Shown piece by piece: positions 10,322 through 18,367 of a stretch of 35,770 bases of DNA. Below the pieces are notes generated by a model. The model did not search any database. It had not been told where the DNA came from and worked only from the letters and a program-made list of their open reading frames with translations. Position 1 is the first letter of the stretch. Every line of letters starts with the position of its first letter. Source of the DNA: an uncultured bacterium (lineage in GTDB: Bacteria; Bacteroidota; Bacteroidia; Sphingobacteriales; Sphingobacteriaceae); the NCBI GenBank assembly GCA_903951325.1, contig CAJBBN010000040.1, forward strand, positions 1 through 35,770, in the 5' to 3' direction. A program made the translations under genes and the position numbers.

Positions 10322-12622
10322 ATGAAAAAATATATAGTCTTATTTTTTATAATTAATATTTCGCCTCTTTGGATTCTTGCACAACAAAGCTCCATAGCAA
10401 TTCAAATCATTCCTGCGCCACAACAATTAATACGCAGTGAAGGGCAATTTTTTTTTAATGAGCATACGCAAATAGCTTTTGACCAAGCCAATGCTGAATT
10501 AAAAAACACAGCACTTTATTTGCAACATTTTTTGCAAGAAGCAACGCATTTACCTTTTAAGATAGCTACTAAAAATGCGCCCGAAAATAATGTCATTTAC
10601 TTAGGTGTGGCAAGTAATTTTGTTGCTAATACTTCTGAAAATAAGCAACTGAGTGCAGAAGCCTATCAATTAATTATTAAAAATAAAAGCATCAGTATCA
10701 CTGGGAAGAGCATCGCCGGCGTATTTTACGGATTTCAAACCCTCCGACAATTATTGCCGGCAACAATAGAAAATAAAGGGATTGTGAAATCATTAAACAC
10801 CTGGTCTTTGCCCTGCTTAAGCATTTTTGATTATCCAACATTTGCTTGGCGCGGACTAAATTTAGATTGTTGTAGACATTTCATGGACAAAGCTTTTATA
10901 CTTCATTATCTAGATGTATTAGCTTATTACAAAATGAATAAATTTCATTGGCATTTAACCGAAGATCAAGCTTGGCGAATAGAAATAAAAAAATATCCAA
11001 AACTTACCTCTGTTGGTGCTTTTAGAAAAGAAAAAGAAGGCAATATTTATGGTGGATTTTATACCCAAGCAGACATCAAAGAAGTGGTGGCCTATGCTGC
11101 CAAATTAAACATCGAAGTTATTCCAGAAATCGAAATGCCAGGCCATTCTATGGCTGCTATTGCTGCTTATCCTGGGCTTTCTTGCACTAAAGCACCACTT
11201 GCGGTTGCAAATACCTGGGGTGTTTTTAAAGACATCTATTGTGCAGGTAGCGATAGCACATTTATCTTTTTAGAAAATGTATTAACAGAAGTGTTTGCAT
11301 TATTTCCTTCTAAATATATTCATATAGGTGGAGACGAAGCACCTAAATATCGTTGGGAAAATTGCGCAGCTTGTCAACTAAGAATGCAAAACGAAAAACT
11401 CAAAGATGCGCACGAATTACAAAGTTATTTTATCAAACGAATGGAGAAATTTGCCAACACGAATGGTAAAAAAATAATTGGTTGGGATGAAATTTTAGAA
11501 GGAGGTTTAGCCCCTAATGCAACGGTGCAATCGTGGAGAGGAGTAGAAGGTGCAATAGCTGCAGTTAATTCGCAACACGATGCCATTGTATCGCCAACCA
11601 GTCATTGTTATTTTGATTATTCTTTAAAGTCCATTGATTTAGCTAAAGTTTATAGTTTTAATCCAATACCAGCAGGCATTTCGGCCGAAAACGAAAAGTA
11701 TATTTTAGGTGGAGAATGTAATATGTGGACCGAAAAAGCACCACAAAACTTAGTCGATTCGAAAGTATTTCCACGCTTATTGGCTTTATCCGAAGTTTTA
11801 TGGACCAATCCAATGCCCCGCAATTTTGAAGCATTCAATCAAAGAGTGGAGTCGCATTATCCTCGCTTAACCGCATTGGGTATTCAATATGGTTTTGATA
11901 AACAAGCCATCACTTTTTCGATTCAAGCAAATCCAATGGCTAAAGCTTTTCAAGTGGAATTAATTCCTGCCCAAGCCGATTTAAAAATCTTATATACTTT
12001 AGATCAATCGCTGCCACAAATTGGAAATCCAAAGGCTATGCCATATCAGAAAGCTATTCAATTACAACAAGCTGGCATTTTAAAAGCGGCGATACAACAA
12101 ACAGATACCAATCAATTAGAAGTCTTCAGCCGTCAATTCGATATTCACCAAGCCATCGCCAAGCCATGTACAATCAAAGTTAAGCCTAGCGATAGTTATG
12201 CAGCCAATGGCGCTAATTCCTTAGTCGACGGGCTCATTGGTTCGATTGATTTTCATGATGGACTTTGGTTAGGGTTTCAGCAAAATAATTTAGAAGCCAT
12301 CATAGACTTAGGAGAAAATAAAAAAATCAACAGCATACAAACTCATTTTTTACAAAGTATGCCTTCTTGGATTTTATTTCCCGAAAGCGTTTCCCTATAT
12401 ACTTCGAGCGATGGCATTCAATTTAAATTATACAAAGTGATTGAGAATAAATTTCCTCAAAATGTGAGCGAAACAAGTATGCAAAACTTTACCTTCGATT
12501 TGTCAAATACAGCCACACGTTATATTAAAGTGATTGCTAAAAAAGTTGATAAATGTCCCGAATGGCACGAAGCGGCTGGGAGTGAGGCTTGGTTGTTTGT
12601 AGATGAAATTAGTATATATTAA
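10322..12622 (+). CDS. Secreted GH20 beta-N-acetylhexosaminidase with C-terminal chitobiase-C-like and F5/8 type C modules
   Basis: AWRGLNLDCCRHFMDK, YYKMNKFHWHLTEDQAWRIEIKKYP, EIEMPGHSMAAIAAYP, IHIGGDEAPKYRW (catalytic DE), CNMWTE; signal peptide ending LAQ. Confidence 0.95.
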   Translation: MKKYIVLFFIINISPLWILAQQSSIAIQIIPAPQQLIRSEGQFFFNEHTQIAFDQANAELKNTALYLQHFLQEATHLPFKIATKNAPENNVIYLGVASNFVANTSENKQLSAEAYQLIIKNKSISITGKSIAGVFYGFQTLRQLLPATIENKGIVKSLNTWSLPCLSIFDYPTFAWRGLNLDCCRHFMDKAFILHYLDVLAYYKMNKFHWHLTEDQAWRIEIKKYPKLTSVGAFRKEKEGNIYGGFYTQADIKEVVAYAAKLNIEVIPEIEMPGHSMAAIAAYPGLSCTKAPLAVANTWGVFKDIYCAGSDSTFIFLENVLTEVFALFPSKYIHIGGDEAPKYRWENCAACQLRMQNEKLKDAHELQSYFIKRMEKFANTNGKKIIGWDEILEGGLAPNATVQSWRGVEGAIAAVNSQHDAIVSPTSHCYFDYSLKSIDLAKVYSFNPIPAGISAENEKYILGGECNMWTEKAPQNLVDSKVFPRLLALSEVLWTNPMPRNFEAFNQRVESHYPRLTALGIQYGFDKQAITFSIQANPMAKAFQVELIPAQADLKILYTLDQSLPQIGNPKAMPYQKAIQLQQAGILKAAIQQTDTNQLEVFSRQFDIHQAIAKPCTIKVKPSDSYAANGANSLVDGLIGSIDFHDGLWLGFQQNNLEAIIDLGENKKINSIQTHFLQSMPSWILFPESVSLYTSSDGIQFKLYKVIENKFPQNVSETSMQNFTFDLSNTATRYIKVIAKKVDKCPEWHEAAGSEAWLFVDEISIY

Positions 12623-12632
12623 AATATATCAT

Positions 12633-15251
12633 ATGCGTATTAGGATCTTATTTTTTTTGATTTATTGCATGTTTGCAGCTTCGGCTTGCCAAAACGAGAT
12701 GCATTTAATTACCGATGCCAACTTTTTAGCGAAAGTAGATAGTCAGTTTCAAAAGCAAAAAGCGCTCTGCACAAATAAAGATTCGGCACTCTTTCATGTA
12801 TTTAATAAATCCTTAAGTCCTTTTGAAAACGAGGCTTTGAAGTTTTTATATGCGTATATGCCCTTGTCTGATTTAGCAGATTACGATGGCGAATTTTATT
12901 TGAAAAATATACAATCATCTGCACAAGCAAAATTGACCATGCCATGGTCTGAAAAAATACCGGAAAATATTTACCGACATTTTGTATTGCCCATTAGAGT
13001 GAATACCGAAACGCTAGATACAGCTCGTATAGTTTTTTATCAAGCACTCAAAGATAGGGTAGCCGGCTTATCCATGGAAGCAGCCGTTTTGGAGGTGAAC
13101 CACTGGTGCCACGAAAAAGTTATTTACCGTTCTACAGACGATCGTACTTCCTCTCCTTTAAATTGTGTAAAAACTACTTTTGGTAGGTGCGGCGAAGAAT
13201 CGACTTTATTGGTTACTGCGTTGCGTTCGGTTGGTATTCCAGCTCGTCAATGTTATACACCCCGTTGGGCGCATTGCGACGACAACCATGCTTGGGTAGA
13301 AGCATGGGTAGATGGAACATGGAAATATTTAGGCGCCTGCGAACCCGAAGCGGAATTAAATAAAGGATGGTTTACGGGCCCATCTAAAAGGGCTATGTTG
13401 GTTAATACCACTGTATTTGGTGATTATCAAGGACCCGAAGCGGTTTTAGAAAAAACGCCTTGGTATACCAAAATAAATGTTTTATCAAATTATACGAAAA
13501 CAAAAAAAATAGTTGTTCAAGTTATTGATCAACAAAATCAACCAATTGAAAATGCGAATGTGGCTTTTAAACTGTATAACTATGCGGAGTTTTATAGTTT
13601 AAGTAATCAACTAACCGATAAAAATGGTTTTTGTAATTTCGAAACGGGCTTTGGCGATTTATTAATTTGGGCTAGCAAAGGGGATGCCTATTATTATCAA
13701 AAAATTACAGTAGCCAATACCGATACATTGTTCTTGTCAATTGCGAATAAACCGGTTTTTATGAGTACTCATTTTACCCCTCCGGCAGACACCTATCAAG
13801 AACCTAAAACAGCTAATCCAAACCAAACTAAACTATCGCAAAGATTAAAACAAGAAGATTCGCTAAGAGCCAATCAATTAAGTACTTTCCCAGATAGTGC
13901 TCAAATAAAAAATTGGGCATTAAAAAATAATTTACCAGTCGAACAAAGTGTTCGGTTTATTACTTTATCGGCAGGAAACTACCAAACTATTCAAGCATTT
14001 TTACTCAGCTACAGTAAATACCAAGATTGGAAATTTGAATTACTTCAGCAAATATCAGAAAAAGATTTAAGAGACATTTCTTTATTAACTTTATTAGATC
14101 ATTTAAATAATAGTACTTCGTTAGCAGTATTAAATCCTCGAATAGCAAACGAAATGTCTTCGGCCTACAAAGCTTATTTTCAACAACATTTCGACACACA
14201 ATTTCAACAAAAATCTAAAACAGATATTTCTTTTTTAGTGCAATGGTTTCAACAAAATATCCAAATCGAAAAGCAAGCCAATTATTATAATATACCCATG
14301 AGCCCCATTGGTGTGATACAACTTAAACATGCCGATATACAATCGAGAAATATTTTATTTGTGGCTATGTGCAGGAGCTTTGGAATACCGGCACGCATTG
14401 ATCCGGAATATGCTCAAGTCCAAGTAAAATCTAATGATCAGCTTAATTGGCAAACAATTAATTTTGAAAAAACAAGTAATGAAATTGCTGCTAATGCTAC
14501 ACTTAAATTAATTTACCAAAACCCTGCTGCAATTGAACTGCAATACGGATTAAATTTTAGCATTGCTAAAATTAGTAATGGTATAGCACAAACTATTAAT
14601 TTCGAAAACAATCCCATCTTCGCACAATTTCCTGCAAATCTATCATTAACACCAGGAAACTATATCGTTATTACAGGCAATCGATTAAGCGATGGAACTG
14701 TTTGTAGCAATATATATCCTGTAACTTTAACGGCTAATCAATCGGTAATTCTCCCAATGGAATTGTTTATTCCTAAGGCTGAAAATAAAATGCTGGGCAG
14801 TATAGATGCCAAACACCAAGTGTTAATCAATCAACAATATAAAAGCATTGCGAGTTTTAAAAATACAAATGGCTTGGCCATATTGTGTTTAGATTTACCA
14901 GCAGAACCATCCAAGCATGTCATTGTAGAGCTACAATCCTTAAAACAGCAATGGCAGGCTATGCAATTTCCGCTCTTAGTATTGTTGCCCCAAGAAAGCA
15001 AACTGCAAGACATCAAGCAAAAATACCTAGCTTTTTTTCCTGAAAATACCTCATTTGTAATAGATACAGGATTTGCCGTTCAACAAAGCCTAAAAATGGT
15101 AAAAAGTAAAACAAATGCCCCCTTATTGATGTTGATTAATACAAAAGACCAAATAAAGTTTATCTCTGCTGGTTATGCCATTGGCAATATCGATTTAATG
15201 ATTCAATCGATGCAAGCAGAACTGCTTTGTTTAAAAAACTGTACAAAATAA
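12633..15251 (+). CDS. Multidomain lipoprotein: transglutaminase/PNGase-superfamily domain, Ig/CnaB-like domain, second degenerate TG-like domain, C-terminal thioredoxin-like domain
   Basis: Lipobox MRIRILFFLIYCMFAASAC-QN; TG core SSPLNCVKTTFGRCGEESTLLVTALRSVGIPARQCYTPRWAHCDDNHAWVEAWVDGTWKYLGACEPEAELNKGW; repeat-like DIQSRNILFVAMCRSFGIPAR; C-terminal NAPLLMLINTKDQIKFISAGYAIG. ATG at 12633 preferred because it places the lipobox correctly. Confidence 0.85.
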   Translation: MRIRILFFLIYCMFAASACQNEMHLITDANFLAKVDSQFQKQKALCTNKDSALFHVFNKSLSPFENEALKFLYAYMPLSDLADYDGEFYLKNIQSSAQAKLTMPWSEKIPENIYRHFVLPIRVNTETLDTARIVFYQALKDRVAGLSMEAAVLEVNHWCHEKVIYRSTDDRTSSPLNCVKTTFGRCGEESTLLVTALRSVGIPARQCYTPRWAHCDDNHAWVEAWVDGTWKYLGACEPEAELNKGWFTGPSKRAMLVNTTVFGDYQGPEAVLEKTPWYTKINVLSNYTKTKKIVVQVIDQQNQPIENANVAFKLYNYAEFYSLSNQLTDKNGFCNFETGFGDLLIWASKGDAYYYQKITVANTDTLFLSIANKPVFMSTHFTPPADTYQEPKTANPNQTKLSQRLKQEDSLRANQLSTFPDSAQIKNWALKNNLPVEQSVRFITLSAGNYQTIQAFLLSYSKYQDWKFELLQQISEKDLRDISLLTLLDHLNNSTSLAVLNPRIANEMSSAYKAYFQQHFDTQFQQKSKTDISFLVQWFQQNIQIEKQANYYNIPMSPIGVIQLKHADIQSRNILFVAMCRSFGIPARIDPEYAQVQVKSNDQLNWQTINFEKTSNEIAANATLKLIYQNPAAIELQYGLNFSIAKISNGIAQTINFENNPIFAQFPANLSLTPGNYIVITGNRLSDGTVCSNIYPVTLTANQSVILPMELFIPKAENKMLGSIDAKHQVLINQQYKSIASFKNTNGLAILCLDLPAEPSKHVIVELQSLKQQWQAMQFPLLVLLPQESKLQDIKQKYLAFFPENTSFVIDTGFAVQQSLKMVKSKTNAPLLMLINTKDQIKFISAGYAIGNIDLMIQSMQAELLCLKNCTK

Positions 15252-15252
15252 C

Positions 15253-16038
15253 ATGAATGCACATTTCGACACTTTAAATCAAAAAATTGAACCACTTAGG
15301 GGGCAGATTATTCAACATGCTTTATACCAAGAAATAAATAATCTATCCGACTTGCAAATTTTCATGAAATACCATGTATTTGCTGTTTGGGATTTCATGT
15401 CATTATTAAAATCACTTCAAATTAATTTAACCTGTGTAGAAACACCGTGGTTGCCAGTTGGTAATGCAGACACTCGTTTTTTAATTAACGAAATTGTAGT
15501 AGGAGAAGAGTCGGATGTAGATCAAAATGGGAATAGAACCAGTCATTTTGAATTATACTTATCGGCTATGAAGCAAGCTGGCGCTAATACACAACAAATC
15601 AACGATTTTATCGATAATTTAAAAATTTATAAAAGTTTAACCTTAGCATTCGAACATGCCAATGTGCCGGATGCTATTCGTTCATTTGTGGAGCATACTT
15701 TTTCGATTGTCAATTCAAACGAATCTTATTTACAAGCAGCTGTTTTTACATTTGGCCGCGAAGATTTAATTCCAGCCATGTTTTTAAGTATGGTTAATAA
15801 TTTTTCGGTAGAAGAATCTCAAAAAGCCGAAATTTTTAAATATTATTTAGAAAGACATATTGAAATAGATGGCGATCATCACAGTCATTTAGCAATAGCC
15901 ATGACCGATCAATTATGTGGCGACGACCAAAGTAAATGGACCGCATTAACAAAAGCAGTAATAGATTCGCTTGAAATGCGCATACAACTTTGGGATGCAG
16001 CCTATCAAGAAATAATTGCAGCAAAACAAAATGCATAA
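15253..16038 (+). CDS. DUF3050 family protein (heme-oxygenase-like fold)
   Basis: IFMKYHVFAVWDFMSLLKSLQ, NEIVVGEESD, SHFELYLSAMKQAGA, YYLERHIEIDGDHHSHLA; starts 1 nt after the upstream stop. Confidence 0.82.
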   Translation: MNAHFDTLNQKIEPLRGQIIQHALYQEINNLSDLQIFMKYHVFAVWDFMSLLKSLQINLTCVETPWLPVGNADTRFLINEIVVGEESDVDQNGNRTSHFELYLSAMKQAGANTQQINDFIDNLKIYKSLTLAFEHANVPDAIRSFVEHTFSIVNSNESYLQAAVFTFGREDLIPAMFLSMVNNFSVEESQKAEIFKYYLERHIEIDGDHHSHLAIAMTDQLCGDDQSKWTALTKAVIDSLEMRIQLWDAAYQEIIAAKQNA

Positions 16039-16068
16039 AAAAAGGCGCTTCTCGAAGCGCCTTTTTTT
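16037..16068. terminator. Bidirectional rho-independent terminator between convergent genes
   Basis: AAAAAAAGGCGCTT-CTCG-AAGCGCCTTTTTTT: perfect 14-bp symmetric stem with A and T tracts; converging DUF3050 (+) and TonB receptor (-). Confidence 0.92.
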
Positions 16069-16084
16069 ATTATAAACCGCTCAA

Positions 16085-18298
16085 TTAAAAATTTCCTTTA
16101 ATGGCAAATAATACATTTCTGCCCGATGCAGAAATTCCTGAACCAAATACACGGTAATTTTTATCGGAAATATTTTCGATTGCCATTTGTAAATCAATGT
16201 TTTTATTTACTTTATAATTTGCTCTTAAATTAAGTGTATGCCAAGCTGGTAAACCGTTTGCTGTAGCATAAATTAAATTATCTTCTCCAGCAACGTTATA
16301 ATCTTTTAATTTTTTTGCACCATTAAATAGGGTATAAAAACTAGCAGACCAATTTTGGTGATCGTAGTTTAAACTTGCTTTACCAAAAATAGGGGAAATA
16401 TGATCAAGCGGACTCGCAATTTCATTAGTTGTAATCATACCTTTGGTATAATTTACATTTGCAGAAAAACTAAATCCAGCTTTTAATTGATGTTCGATAT
16501 TTGCTGAAACACCATATATATAGGCTTTTCCTGCGTTTACATTTTGTTGTACTCTACATAAGGTATCACCATATAGTATTAACGCGCTTCCATTAAAAGT
16601 ACTGTTTTGTGTTACAATGGCATTGGTTAAATCTGTAAAGAAAGTATTGACTTTAAATTGAGCTACTGACCATTTTTTACTTAATCCTATTTCATAATTA
16701 ATAGCAAATTCTGGTTTTAAATCTTTATTTGGCACAATTAAAGTACCTATGGTAGTACTATTCCCAATGGTATCACCTTTAGTAGATTCAAACACCTTAG
16801 CTAAGTCATCTAAATTAGGTGTTCTAAAGCCAGAAGATATTAAGAAGCTAAATTTCCAATTATTATTTGTGCGATAGCATGCGCTTACATCTGCTACTAA
16901 GCTTTGATTGTTTTGCGTAATTTCTTTATATGGAAAGGAAAAAAATGTTTGGTCGTTGAAAGTGGCGCGAAGTTGAGAGTTAGTATATCTTACCCCTTCA
17001 TATATTGCTAATTTACCAAACGAAATTTCTTCCGAAAGGTAAATCGCATGCGAGCGTGTACTTGAGCCTCCGTCTGGATAGCGCGTATCTAAAGCACTTC
17101 GGCTTCCAGTAATTATATTTTCGGCATTTGCGGTAGATTTTACCTCGTTGAAATTACTTTCTAATCCATAACGAACGAAGCGATTTTTATATTTTTTTTC
17201 AAAATCCAAATTGATAGCATTTACCGTTACATTTTCGATTCGGTGGTTTAAGTTCGTTTTATTCCAGCCACGATTGTGACGGCTCTCTTGAATTGCTTGA
17301 TGTGAAAGGGTTATATTTCCTTGGTCATAAAACTTACCTTGTTTTAGTTGTGCTTGGTAAGATAATAACAATCTATTTTGTGGGCCATAATACCATTCTG
17401 CGCTTTTAAATACACCAGCACTATTTGTTTCCGTTAATCGATCATAACGAGGCACATTAGTGCTATTAGATAATTGAAAATTTACCACGTGACTCACATT
17501 TTTGTTTTGTTTCCAAACAACTTTTTGAATCAAATCGTATTGTTGATAGGCGCTTCCTTTTTGGATATTTGGATTATCATTCACTAGCATGGTGTCTTTG
17601 CCATTGATGCGTCCTTGGTAAAAGTTCCTTTTACCTAAATCGCCAATGGCCGCAGATCTATTGGCTCCCTGGCGTAAATCGCCAAAAGCAGATTGCGTAT
17701 AAGAAGTATAAGATCCCCATTTATTATTGGCCACACTTAAAGAAACTTGATTGGTTATTTCGTTGTTCGTGGTTGCGTATCTGCTAGCCACATTGCCTTT
17801 CACCAATATTTTTTTACTATTCGAAAATTCGGGAGATTTTGTATAGAAATGAATCACGCCACCTAATGCATCACTACCATATAATACAGATCCAGGACCG
17901 TTTACAATTTCTATTTTTTCTAAACTGAATTGATTTATGGTAATGCTATTTTGTAAATGGCCAGCACGATAAATGGCATTGTTCATGCGAACGCCATCTA
18001 CTACTAATAAAATTTTATTTGCTTCAAAGCCTCTCATAATAGGGCTTCCGCCACCTTGTTGACTTTTTTGTACTAATACTTGACCTGAATTTTGTAGTAA
18101 ATCGGCTGTGTTTGGCTGGTTTGCTTGCGCAATTTCTTTTGCACTTATAACACTCACCTGATTCGCAATAAGTTGAAGCGCCCATGGGAATTTTCTAGCA
18201 GCAATAACTGCTTCATCCATTTCCACTTTAATCAAAACCTGAGCCTGAAGTATGCTAAAATTCAATAGCATGCCCAAAGCCAATGTTATTTTTTTCAT
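16085..18298 (-). CDS. TonB-dependent outer membrane receptor, heme/hemoglobin receptor-like
   Basis: Plug motifs SGQVLVQKSQQGGGSPIMRGFEANKILLVVDGVRMNNAIYRAGHLQNSITI, VNGPGSVLYGSDALGGVIHF; barrel motif SGFRTPNLDDLAKVFES; C-terminal aromatic AIKGNF; no SusC-type N-terminal extension. Confidence 0.9.
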   Translation of the reverse strand: MKKITLALGMLLNFSILQAQVLIKVEMDEAVIAARKFPWALQLIANQVSVISAKEIAQANQPNTADLLQNSGQVLVQKSQQGGGSPIMRGFEANKILLVVDGVRMNNAIYRAGHLQNSITINQFSLEKIEIVNGPGSVLYGSDALGGVIHFYTKSPEFSNSKKILVKGNVASRYATTNNEITNQVSLSVANNKWGSYTSYTQSAFGDLRQGANRSAAIGDLGKRNFYQGRINGKDTMLVNDNPNIQKGSAYQQYDLIQKVVWKQNKNVSHVVNFQLSNSTNVPRYDRLTETNSAGVFKSAEWYYGPQNRLLLSYQAQLKQGKFYDQGNITLSHQAIQESRHNRGWNKTNLNHRIENVTVNAINLDFEKKYKNRFVRYGLESNFNEVKSTANAENIITGSRSALDTRYPDGGSSTRSHAIYLSEEISFGKLAIYEGVRYTNSQLRATFNDQTFFSFPYKEITQNNQSLVADVSACYRTNNNWKFSFLISSGFRTPNLDDLAKVFESTKGDTIGNSTTIGTLIVPNKDLKPEFAINYEIGLSKKWSVAQFKVNTFFTDLTNAIVTQNSTFNGSALILYGDTLCRVQQNVNAGKAYIYGVSANIEHQLKAGFSFSANVNYTKGMITTNEIASPLDHISPIFGKASLNYDHQNWSASFYTLFNGAKKLKDYNVAGEDNLIYATANGLPAWHTLNLRANYKVNKNIDLQMAIENISDKNYRVFGSGISASGRNVLFAIKGNF

Positions 18299-18329
18299 CC
18301 ATTCAAAAATAGAATTTATTTAATAAAAC

Positions 18330-18359
18330 CGAAATAGCGGTATTCTTCAGCTATTTTCG
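18330..18359. repeat. Imperfect inverted repeat in the divergent intergenic region
   Basis: CGAAATAGC - 11 nt - GCTATTTTCG (one extra T in the right arm). Confidence 0.5.
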
Positions 18360-18367
18360 TACTTTTG

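Noticed and set aside
12633-15251. PNGase F-type enzyme
   Set aside because: No PNGase F motifs; the domain is of the transglutaminase/Cys-His fold, so any PNGase link is to the Png1/NGLY1 superfamily only.
16085-18298. TonB receptor as a SusC partner of the glycan operon
   Set aside because: Opposite strand, behind a strong bidirectional terminator, no SusD nearby, and motifs fit heme/hemoglobin-type receptors better than SusC.
2252-18300. Glycan block as a recent mobile genomic island
   Set aside because: No integrase, transposase, tRNA, att-like direct repeats or obvious codon/GC shift visible; only gene order hints at insertion.
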